Below the pieces are notes generated by a model, which did not search any database, was not told where the DNA came from, and saw nothing but the letters and a program-made list of their open reading frames with translations. The position numbers were made by a program, and so were the translations under genes. Positions 38,301 to 48,409 of a stretch of DNA of 64,000 nucleotides are shown in pieces. The DNA comes from Stratiolaelaps scimitus. Taxonomy: Eukaryota; Arthropoda; Arachnida; Mesostigmata; Laelapidae. Every line of letters begins with the position of its first letter. The stretch's first letter is position 1. The stretch covers positions 930,001 to 994,000 of the forward strand of contig JABWDB010000006.1 in NCBI GenBank assembly GCA_019614645.1. The letters are read 5' to 3'.

Positions 38301-38980
38301 ACTTTCACCCGGTGAATTCCGTTTACGGGATCATGTCAGTGACCCGACAGACCCAAGATGAAATTCAACCCGGGTACTCAGTTGCGGGGTACTGCGATGC
38401 AACTAGCGGTGGTGGCCGTAAGCTATCCGGACGACCAGCAACAGCGGCGGCAGCAGCACCAACAACAACAACTAACTCACTGTCCCCCCTACCTGATCCG
38501 TTTGTAGGCTGATTGGTGGCAGCATTGCGTTCGGTAGTGGTTGTGGCTGATGGTTGAGAACACGAGCAGCAGAGGCCGGCAACGAAAAACGGGCAGCGCT
38601 GCTTGCTGACGTGCGTTCTCGCACAACTGTGCGTGAATGGGCCTCTTCCAAAAGCAGTCTTCAAGAGCGCCCCGGCGCTCGCATCGTCCGGACGCCGCGG
38701 TGCGCTGGGCTGGTCAGACAACAATTCATCCATTAGGACAATAAGTCAACCCAGACAAATGGTTGCCTCAGCTTATACGCGTACGTTGAGCGGGAATTTC
38801 AACGAGACGAGGCTATGTGACGGATCCTTCTATTTTCATGTGATATCTGCTAGAATAAAATGGAAACAGCGCTCATGCATTAAAAGACGCTCTAAGATTC
38901 CGGTCAGCGGGAGATGACCGCTTTAATGGACCAGAGCCAGTGACACTAGGGGGTATCTGTGTATCTATAATAAAATGGAG

Positions 38981-39570
38981 CATGTCATTTGAACTGTCCG
39001 CTCTATCAAACCCATGTCTCGTCTATCGGCACCGTGTGTTCTACGGGACAGATTTGGTGCGTATAAGTCCTCAAATTAGATGTCGAACACTCCATACGCA
39101 TTTTCATCTGCTCAGCACTTAGTGTGTGGGGAACCCATTTTACATAGATTTGCTTCATCTTCAGTATATTGGTGATAATTCTATAACACGTCGTCCGAAG
39201 AATCAAAGTTTCAGCCGACAAAGACCCCGTGGACCAAGCTCTAGTTTGCTCAAAAGCTGCCTTGATTCTGTCAATCCGTTCGTCCCTTGTCGCACCTGAT
39301 TGCTGGTCCCCGCCTCGATGGCCATCGGTGTCCAAATTTCCACTGTTAAATCGCTCGCACCAACGTCGCACCGTTCGCTGGCATAAGGCAGACCTGGGCT
39401 TTGGGGGAATTTCGACTTTTTGCTGTAGTGTCCATCTTTCTGATCGTATCGAAATCAGTGTTCAAAAGGAAGCCACGATCCTGCCGCTTGCGCACTCCAA
39501 ATATGAACGCATGGTGTCGCGTAGTTCGGGCTGTGCGCCATTCGATCGAGCGGACAGTTCGAATGACATG
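38981..39570 (-). mobile_element. Internally deleted mariner-like element with 30-bp inverted ends
   Basis: Positions 38981-39010 and the reverse complement of 39541-39570 agree at 27 of 30 bases (CATGTCATTYGAACTGTCCG...). Between them, minus strand, is a transposase N-terminal half; the element ends just after the first catalytic Asp region (DETWV). The inverted ends may be terminal repeats of a copy that lost its 3' half, or an inverted duplication of the N-terminus. No flanking TA duplication was clear. Confidence 0.65.
39008..39540 (-). pseudogene. Mariner transposase N-terminal half, broken
   Basis: The main frame reads VRRWCERFNSGNLDTDGHRG, then RIDRIKAAFEQTRAWSTGSL, KWVPHTLSAEQMKMR and IDETWV. 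Helix-turn-helix, the WVPHxL motif and DETW are typical of mariner. The upstream part needs at least one frame change and has an in-frame stop. The last two catalytic Asp residues are absent. Not functional. Confidence 0.8.
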
Positions 39571-40434
39571 CCCAGTACACGGTGCAGCTGTACGAACCTC
39601 ATATTCCCTAAATGGCAAACGTGATTGACCTTAGTATCGGTATCAGTAACGACGCTACCAGAGGGTAAAAGCCTGAACCAAGGTGACTCTATTATGTAAT
39701 GGCCTGGTCAAATTGTCACATGGCTAGATGATTAAGACGCAAATGCAATTTTGCCACGCTTCGCTATGCTCTACCATAAATGGTAATGCGGCGTTTGATT
39801 GATTCGAAATTTCATTTCCTTCTAGCGGGTCACTTGTACACTGTCGGCCCCCAGTACTGATATGAAACGGCACTGCAAGGCTACGTATGTCTGCTGAACG
39901 CCACTGCTGAGATGCGGGAACAGCGTGAGCTATGTGGAAGCCAGCATTCGTTATAATGTTTCAAGTTCTTGTAGAATTCTTGACATCTCCGCACCGCTTC
40001 CGCGACATGTCTCTGATCCCCTGCTGCTATTCAATGGCCGGCTGGTTATACAGCCGGACTTGGCGGGGTTGTCGGCCCTTGCGGTAAGAGCTGCCGTTTC
40101 GTAGCCCTGCTCCGCTGCGTCCCAATACAACACACCATAGACTGACAGACTGACTGCCCGTTTGTTTGTGTAAAGATTCTTGCGACTTTTTGCCCGCGAG
40201 GGATTTTGTCACGGTCAAACGTATGTACACCAGACGGCGCATTTCATCGCCGTGGAAACGATCCAAAGCGAACCAGGAGAAGGGCACTTTCTAATAGTGT
40301 TTAGCTCTAGTGTTCTTTTTTCACACTATTTATCACTATCAGTCATTTATGAGCCAATGAGACCTTAATGATAACTATCTACCGCAGTAATGAGAGTAGT
40401 CACTAAAAAATTGAGCTTCATTTTCGAACGCAAG
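39571..40434. other. No gene seen
   Basis: Non-repetitive sequence with short frames only. Confidence 0.4.
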
Positions 40435-40595
40435 CGGTAAAGGTAAAGCTTTATTGGTTTATTAAAGGAGCTGCAATTTCACAATGCTTAAGCTCTCTCT
40501 TATATGTCCTCATCACGAGGCGAGACTCGAACTTGCGGGCTCTGGCTTTCGATAGCCAGAGACTTAGCCGGTCCAAGCCACCATGCTGACTTAGC
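40435..40595 (-). mobile_element. tRNA-derived SINE (family A), near-complete copy
   Basis: On the minus strand: a GTGGCTTGGACCGG A-box-like segment, an anticodon-type hairpin (CTGGCT...AGCCAG), an AAGTTCGAGTCTC B-box-like segment, then a body with AAGCATTGTGAAATTGCAGC and CCTTTAATAAACCAATAAAG, and a 3' end of TTTACC repeats. Two further copies lie at 47.3 and 47.5 kb. The A/B boxes place it as Pol III derived, perhaps from a Ser-type tRNA. Confidence 0.75.
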
Positions 40596-42920
40596 GGTCG
40601 GTTTGATTTGCTCTTACCAGTACTGCTGTTCGACAAGTGTTGACTGGCCGATATGTCTGCTCTCAGGGCATATCTTGTGCGATCCAACGACACGTACGCA
40701 CTTACCTCTATATAGCACACATGAAGAAATACACGTTCGAACCCAGCACTAATCCATACCTACTCAATGTGAGTGATTAAATAAACAAAGCATTTGCGTA
40801 CGAAAAGGCGGTAAAGAAACGGCCCAAATGAGAGCGGATGTGCCTTTTATATAAAGCACCTAGAACCAATTCGTTTGGTGGAAAGAGCTGTTTTTGTGTT
40901 ATTGAGGAAAAAAACTATCATTCCTTTCATCCCAGAGCGACGAAGAAGTGGATCATTCTCACTCGACGAAAAAGTGTCCGCACTGCATTTACTGTTCACC
41001 GAACGTTTTCGTCACTGGTGAATTGTATCTTATTTCGTTGCGCACAACTCATTATAAATGCTTAATGATTCTACATAGGAGCTGGCCGAGCTTGCTGCTG
41101 GCTCGATTTTCTGGTGTTTTGTTATGTCGGTCGACACCAAAAGTTTCACGCTCATACCCCGCGAAGAAATGGCAATAATGCTGCTTACGAACATAATTAC
41201 CAAATAGTATTGATATCCAACTTTGATATAACTCTGCATTCCAGGCATTTTCACCTTGACAGGCAGTGAAAGGAACTTTCGCACATAGAATATGGTCTAT
41301 CAGAAAATATCCGCCGCCATCTCATCAGAAGCATGTCAGGCAGAGGGAGGTCCTCGTGGCTCGTTGACACGAGCGCAATACACCCCGTATTTCACAGCAG
41401 GATAGAAAAGATAACAGACACAGGCAAGTGTTGCATTGTATATGGTTCTATTTAGGCATAGCTAGCTGTCCTGCATAATGTATGTCCAATGGTGGTTACG
41501 ACTACAACTCGCAGAAACACGGATCGAGGTAAACACCACGTTCGGTTCGGTATTGAGCTTACTGTGGTCACTGTTAGTCATTATTAAATAACAATAAAAC
41601 AATAAGTAAAGATGAACCCAATACGTTCTTGAGGTAATACTCAAACGCGGCGTCTACGTCTGTTATGTGGGGGAACAGCTAGGGCTCAGCTCGAAATAAA
41701 ATAAACAATAAAACAGATATACCATAATATGGAAGAAGTACTTTCATAATAGAAGACAGATGATCTTCGTTTGATTCGATTTTGCCTCTAGGGAACACCG
41801 AGTGGCGTCGAGTTATTGTATTTTAATGGTTTCCTTTTCAAAAAGAACGATCTTTAGAGCAGATCTTACCGCGAACACACAACCCAACCGTGTACCCGGA
41901 AGCTAAACTGCTGGTCGCATTTAAACACTTGTAACACATTTGTCATCAAGGCAACCGTCTTGGTCTCGTTTGAAGAGTGAAGACCGTCTACTAAGCGGGC
42001 CATTAATTGCAATTATGTTGCAAGTTAATCATATGGACCGGATGGCTATATCGTAAAGTGGACAGGGTCTGTGCTGTGAAGAAAAACTCTCAGTGGTAGT
42101 CGCTCATAATGTCTGTTATCTAATACAGAGCAGCTGATCTGGGGTCTTCAAGTATGCCTTAACGACCAAGTTGTGCCTTTGGCAATCGTTGGTTGAGTGT
42201 CCCTGATGTCGGATGCGACCAGGCCAACACGGACGCATGTCCTATTCTGAGACCGAGCGAAAAACCTCACGACGGATCTCTCGTGTTTCGGTGCAAACGC
42301 GGAGGCGAACACGGGCGCACGAGGGTTAAGCAGCTCAGCTAATTCGACCGAACTGCAGCAGCACATTTAGCATTTACAACATGAACCGCCATCAATTATA
42401 TTGTACAGTACACAATGCGACGGAGCTTCGTGCGAAATGATATGCAACATATGTTCTAACCCGTTCCACGTCCGTTCCTGACAGTATTCAAGAACTGGCA
42501 CGATGACAATGTTCGCTATTTTGGCGACATACAAAATGACGCCATCTTGCCATGCTTGGCTATTTTTAGATTACGTCTGTACACGTATTGTATAGTATAG
42601 TGTATACTTAGCGTAATAAGAGTCAGCGCGCGGGGCAGACATGAGGGATGGACACGACTCTCTCAGTGACCGCTGATGGCCGTATCCATGTTCGCGCGGG
42701 CATCGTTGCGTCTAATTCGTAGTTCATTTTTTGCGATTTTCTTCTATCATAACATATATATATATATATTCGCTGGTTAGCCTTTCCTTATCTGAGCTCG
42801 GCAGACTTCGTAACCGATACCGGTTGTTGTCCGTGTGACGATGCTATGTTTTCTTGTTGTTTCGTGCCGCAGTGAACGCGTATACATACACCTCACAAGG
42901 CGGGGACGTTAACAGTAATG
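40596..42920. other. No gene seen
   Basis: Unique-looking sequence without recognisable coding or repeat motifs. Confidence 0.4.
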
Positions 42921-43251
42921 TTATGATTCGTAGTCCGATGAAGAACACACCGGTTGAGCTTGACAAGGGGGCGAGTGGTTATCGTCGCGTTTGCTGCTGC
43001 TGCTGCTGTTGCTGGTGCAGCTGAGACCGATGCTCCTGAAGCTGCTACCGCTGCCCAGGGATCTTGTTGACTGCCACCGAGGAGTGGTTCTTCCTGGGAT
43101 GGGCATAACGCTGGCATAATAATTGCTGTCGACGGCCATCCGTGCGCGGCGGACTTTGTTGACCGTCTCCCTTCGAAGGAAGACCACGAAACGTGTCGAC
43201 CCAGCAGGCCGCGCCGGACCCAGCACAGGACAACAACGAGTGGCATTGTCG
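42921..43251 (-). CDS. Candidate 3'-terminal exon, frame unresolved
   Basis: A strong acceptor (CATCTATCTTCGCAG) precedes 43251. All three frames stay open for 65-117 codons. The most protein-like one (phase 2 in) reads FVVFLRRETVNKVRRARMAV, DSNYYASVMPIPGRTTPRWQ and a Ser-rich end closing with SSSDYES and TAA at 42923. A second (phase 0) reads QQSPPRTDGRRQQLLCQRYA. CAG triplets inflate openness, so part of this may be chance. It would be the last exon of a minus-strand gene upstream of the cadherin. Confidence 0.3.
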
Positions 43252-44958
43252 CTGCGAAGATAGATGAGAAACGCGCTAGACCTCACGATGCCCATGGGTT
43301 GGGATAATCACAGGAGTGCGACTGTAACCCTGAACAATTTACAATACTTTTCACCCATTCAGCTCCGTTCATCCATGCACCGTGCACTTTGTCAGAGCAC
43401 TGACGGCTTCGGTCGTACCCGGTGCCGCCACTAGTATTATAACAATGGTAATGGCCAGGAACTATTCCGGTGTCGAGGAACTACTAAATGTCAGTTGATT
43501 GATGAAAATGATCTGATAGTATACACACAGCAGGTTCAGCCTTGCTGTGGCAAGCCCACAATTTACAATGGCCAAGACGAACAGTCGGCGGCGGCGCCGG
43601 CAGCATCAATACTAATAATCGTACGTGATGACGTTGTAGAAATATGCTGAAAAATTCACGATTATGAAATGTTGTCTTCCGGTGTCCCGGACACGTGAGG
43701 TGGAGTCGGGACGTCGCTATAATAATTACCTCTTGTTCGTTTTGCATAGAGACACGCAGGTTACACAGGTAACGCATTAAGCATTGTCTATTTAATGTAC
43801 GTTTTTGTCTATGGTGATGGTTTACTGCATGCGACTTTTTGGGGGTAGCGGTGATTTTTGCTCGCATCTGATATAACTAAAAACGCCCCCCTCCCCAAGG
43901 AATAAGACGCTCCTTTTTGAGAGATCCTTCTAGCTAGTTATATTCGACTGATCTGGCTAGCCGACCCGGATCCGAAATGAGCTGATATGAGAACAGTTTG
44001 AGGTGAGCAGTTAATCCTGTGCAACTGATTGGACTTCTTTAAAATGGCCAGACTCGAAAAGTGCATCATATCCTTTTGCCTTAGTGTAATATTAACATGC
44101 TGATAGGTGGCCATATTCTCGTCTTAATTTACTCTGTAACAGCTATGCCTAAGGACGAAACAATTGAGTGGTCTGCCAGCCTTATTTTCAGCCGGCGCAA
44201 GCTATATAAGGCAGCATAGTTAGGATATGAATGTGAAAAGGTGTAGTCTTGTGACCAACCCTCGTAAAGCATTAGCGCAAAGTTAATGCAGGGCCCGCAC
44301 GTGGTTGATGATTTTGTTGGCCGTGAACCACGCCACCATTCAACTAACTGTACGTCAATCAGTTCAGGAGAAGTGAGTTGTTAGAAGTGCTGGAACCCTT
44401 GGGTGAGCATTGTCATCGTATAGCTGCTCAGAACCCTTCAGAGAAACTTGACGTTTATGCGTTCGTCGAACGTAAAGCAAAGGTATTCCATTTCCCGACG
44501 AATCGTAATGGTCCAATGTGCAATTAACAGCGAGGCGTCCGGTATTGTTGGCGGAGGACGTACTTTACTTATGCCGATTGTGGTCAACCTTCTTTATATC
44601 AGGACGAAGTGTAGTTTGCAACATATTTAGCCACCATGCTGTTTACTTCGTCGGTTCCCGGTCGAGGGAAGTTCACCTGCGCTTGTTCCTAAGAAAAATG
44701 TTAACATTTCGAACAGTTATAGTACTTATCCAGCTTCGCGTAGAGAAGCTTTGAATGTGTCGGGAATGTTCCAGGTGAGTTCACCTCACAATATTCGAGC
44801 ATGTACAATTCTCGTATCTCAAGGAGGACCATCCACCGAACTCACTCACCTGAAACAAAGGTCGTATAGTCGGTAAATCTATCTCTAGTTACGCACTCAC
44901 TGGTATGAAGAATTACCGTACTGTTAATATATAGCAATAGACAGATGGAAGCCGAACA

Positions 44959-44960
<2 letters not shown>

Positions 44961-44999
<39 letters not shown>
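44961..44999. repeat. (TA)n microsatellite
   Basis: About 19 TA units. Confidence 0.95.
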
Positions 45000-45001
<2 letters not shown>

Positions 45002-45131
45002 GATAGAATATATAATCTCAATTGAATACGGAGGAACAATACATTTAAAGTGTGAGTTCATGAGAAATTAGAAGATTTACTACGAATCTTGTTCGTTACT
45101 TTTTTTCTCTTGTTGTACTCTGCGCATGTAT

Positions 45132-45153
45132 TATCTATCTATCTATCTATCTA

Positions 45154-45193
<40 letters not shown>
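45132..45193. repeat. (TATC)n then (TA)n compound microsatellite
   Basis: About six TATC units that pass directly into about 18 TA units. Confidence 0.95.
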
Positions 45194-45199
<6 letters not shown>

Positions 45200-47332
45200 T
45201 TGTCACTGTTTGTGAGTGAGTCAACGGTCCGTGGCAGGAGCCGCAGACATGTTATACATTTAACTAAATCTAGTGTCCCGGCAGCTCTATTCAGCAAAAA
45301 AATCGACGAGGTTTTTCTGTTGTGTGGACGCCGCAACAACGGCACAAGTATACGTTTACACGAGCTTCTGCCGAGGCCAACGCACCGAGAGTCTCCGCGA
45401 TATCGGTGATAGCTCCGTTTTCAGCTGAGTTTTGCATTTGCCTCCTGTGCCGCTCCCGCTGTTGTTGCCAAATGATCGGTGCAACAGGTAGAAAGGTATG
45501 GCGCACGCTCCACCCCTGAAGAAGCCGTTGGAGACAAAAAAAACAGTCGCCAAAGCTATTCAAAGTAACGCCGCCTGCTACCGGCCCAGCTATAGTTCAA
45601 CTTATTTTGCTCGTTTTGTGACCATTGTGAGGCGTGTCCGCGCGTGTGTGTGTGTGTGCGTATAAGCGTCCCTGCCTTACGAATAAGCTGAACAACTGCC
45701 AATTATAACATCTTGTTCTAGACGCGAGCCATAATAGCAGTAATAAACGTGTCCCAAATATAGCGGCAACGTGTAAACATGCTCATGAACAGCAGGCGCC
45801 ATCTGGCGTTAATCGTTAGAGTGACACTTTGGCCACCGCAGGGGTGGCCGGAGCAATCACAATATCAACAACAACAATAACAGCAACAACAACAAAATCG
45901 CAGAGACGCGAGCTTCACGGTTCACTGCAGCGTGTGAAGTACGGACACTCGGCAAGAGCTTCCTCGTGCCGCCCTGGGGCCAGGGATGGGGTGTGCATGC
46001 CGGACTAAACCGTTCATTCAAACTATAAATATGAGCTAGGCCAGCAATTGACGCCAGCCCGGCAGATCCTTCGACTCGTGTGTGCGCCGGCTGACAGCTG
46101 ACCGATCCACCCGAATGGCTGTCTGACAATTTGCTAGTCCCATGCTGCTCGTCGGTGCCTGCCATTCTATACTATAGTGGTCATAATAATAATAATAATG
46201 ATGATAATAATAATCGTGTGTAAAACGGGGCGGAAAATGAAATTAACTTGATTTTTACGCTTTTTTTTTTTACCTCACCGAGAACGATGAACGGTTAGTG
46301 GGAGAAAGCTAGGCTGTTCTGTACCAAATCTCGCCGCCATCGTTCGACCATCTTGCCGGACATCGACGGACCATTGCCGGATGTCTATTCTATTTTATTA
46401 TGCTATTATATTATATATTATTGTACAAGCGCAGGCCGCCTATCCCCTTGCCCATCCATCATTTTCTTTTCTAAATAATTTCACTCCATCTCAAATCATT
46501 TTTCTTCATGCCTTATTTCGTTTGCTTCACATCTGTTCCGTAGACTTCCCCACCCCCCCCCGCCTTTCTCTTTCCCTCTCGCGGGAAGGTTTTTCTCTTA
46601 TTTTCAACGGGGGTGATGATGATGATGAGATCCAGAATAAAATCATCCAGCAAGTTCCGGAAGCAGATCGAAATGTCGGATTGAATGAAATACGCCAGAA
46701 CGGACCTGGAGCTGGCGAATGAAGTTGTAAAATGAACGGGAAATATTTCTGTCGACGCAATCGACTCTGAATGTGATAGATTACGTTTCCCTGCAAGAGC
46801 GACTGTAATGCGATTTTTGGTACACTTTCATAGGCAGATTTCCGGCGCGGGCAAGCATTTGTTATGCACTTGTACATATAATATATATAATATATAAGCC
46901 CATGGAGAACCGGCATTCGGTTTTCTTTTCGTTCACGTTGATACAATGATTTCTTTCGAAATTACCCGAAGGGCAAATCGATGACAGGGGACAATCAGGA
47001 GAGCTGCCGTTTCAAGTCGACGCGGCAAATTCGTTTACCATACACCCCCCCTCTGCCGGGGGTTGTGAGAATTGGCGCAGTGCACGTATGCCTTCCTGGT
47101 TACACCACATTATGTTCATGATTTCATCGTTCACTGAAAGCACCACTTTGATTCTGACGAAACGGTGGCGGATAATCGAATCAGTCTCATCGGACTTTTT
47201 TTTTTGAAAGGAGTCTCATCGGACTGAATGAATTAAACTGAACGTCTCAATGAGCAGACTGCGCGGCTGGATTTGTCGCGCTGAGCACGTTATTATATTA
47301 CTGAGGACGCTTTTAAGTCACCCGGAAATATA

Positions 47333-47409
47333 AAGGTAAAGCTTTACTGGTTTATTAAAGGAGCTGCAATTTCACAATTTCTCTTATATGTCACGCAGCG
47401 GGGCAGATT
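47333..47409 (-). mobile_element. SINE family A, truncated, minus orientation
   Basis: Carries the TTTACC end, the TTTAATAAACCAGTAAAG body and CCCCGCTGCGTGACATATAA. It lacks the tRNA-like head and the GCTTAAGC block present in the other copies. Confidence 0.75.
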
Positions 47410-47411
47410 AG

Positions 47412-47413
<2 letters not shown>

Positions 47414-47482
<69 letters not shown>
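47414..47482. repeat. (TA)n, longest array in the window
   Basis: About 34 TA units lying between two oppositely oriented SINE copies. Confidence 0.95.
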
Positions 47483-47485
<3 letters not shown>

Positions 47486-47529
47486 ACCCCCATAACAAGA
47501 GCTATTCTTGTATTGCAAGCAATACACCG

Positions 47530-47664
47530 AGCACATTACATCTGGCTGTCGGAAGCCAGAGGCCGCAGGTTCGAGCCCCGCTGTGTGACATAAAGAGAGC
47601 TTAAGCATTGTAAAATTGCAGCTCCTTTAATAAACCAATAAACATTTACCATTTACCATTTACT
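47530..47664 (+). mobile_element. SINE family A, plus orientation
   Basis: Contains the anticodon-type hairpin CTGGCTGTCGGAAGCCAG, B box GCAGGTTCGAGCCCCG, body GCATTGTAAAATTGCAGCTC and a 3' end of three ATTTACC units. The A box is missing, probably replaced by the TA array. Confidence 0.75.
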
Positions 47665-47725
47665 GCCAGTTCATATTTTGTAGCTCATGATCGTATGCTT
47701 CTGTTGCTACTCCAACTAAAGTAAA

Positions 47726-47935
47726 TCTTCCGGGCTGACTCACAACCAACATTTAATGTCTACGGTACTGCTTTCGGCGCTGCTTCTTCATAAGACGGAC
47801 AACCCTTTTAAACCCAACTGTGCAACGGTGGAGATCGAGCCCGTACACCTACGTGTCTCGTCCGATTGCAAGGCGCACACGACCGCACTAGCAAGCCACC
47901 GGACTCGATTGCCACGCCTTACTCCTAATAGGCCA
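47726..47935 (-). mobile_element. tRNA-derived SINE (family B)
   Basis: On the minus strand: GAGTCCGGTGGCTTGCTAG (A-box-like), an anticodon-like CGCCTTGCAATCGG, and GGGCTCGATCTCCACC (B-box-like) at normal tRNA spacing. The 3' part is shared with 1707-1752. Confidence 0.55.
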
Positions 47936-48373
47936 GCATAATAGTTGCTGCGGTTGCTGGCGTCGCCGTCACCGCCGTGGTTATTTTATCCACCGTCGCG
48001 AAATACGCGTGCTACTATATAACAGTAACGACATCGGCATTTTTCACATTTCGCACCACCAGGTGAACGCTCGATCTGTTACATGTGTCTGTTTGTCTGA
48101 CCGTTTGGCTCCTGTGTCTCTCATTCATCGGGTAGCATCGTTCGACATCCAACCATTGTGGACTATCGATGCGATGGGGTCTCGCTAATGCTACACTTCT
48201 GAGCCAGCTATGCGGTATCTTGTTTTTTGGCAGCACCCTGGCCGCCTCGGCAGAATGAACGACGATGAAATTGCTGCACTGGCCGTTGCGTCGGGCCAGT
48301 GCAGCTCAGGTCGTTTTAACCAGCACGTATCCTCCTATCCATCTAGACGCCGCCTCTCGCTGCCCATACTATA

Positions 48374-48409
<36 letters not shown>

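Larger units (their letters stand above)
23652..38980. other. Upstream region of the cadherin, repeat-rich, no confirmed gene
   Basis: This 15 kb should contain the missing 5' UTR exon(s) and promoter, but nothing marks them clearly. It holds (TA)n at 23999, 24564 and 34552, (CA)n at 35337, CAG/CTG triplets at 28.2, 29.67 and 32.27 kb, a G run at 29.53 kb, and a GATC/GACC block at 31.08 kb. Open frames up to 179 codons (e.g. 29075-29614) run through TA repeats (Ile-Tyr) or triplet repeats and look accidental. Confidence 0.5.
43252..47332. other. No confirmed gene; TA-rich arrays
   Basis: Includes (TA)n at 44961 and a (TATC)n-(TA)n block at 45132. The minus-strand frames at 45291-45563 follow a fair acceptor (GGCTTCTTCAG) but overlap each other, so no call is made. 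Confidence 0.4.

Noticed and set aside
45291..45563. Minus-strand overlapping open frames after GGCTTCTTCAG
   Set aside because: Two competing frames, both unremarkable, and no donor or neighbour to decide between them.
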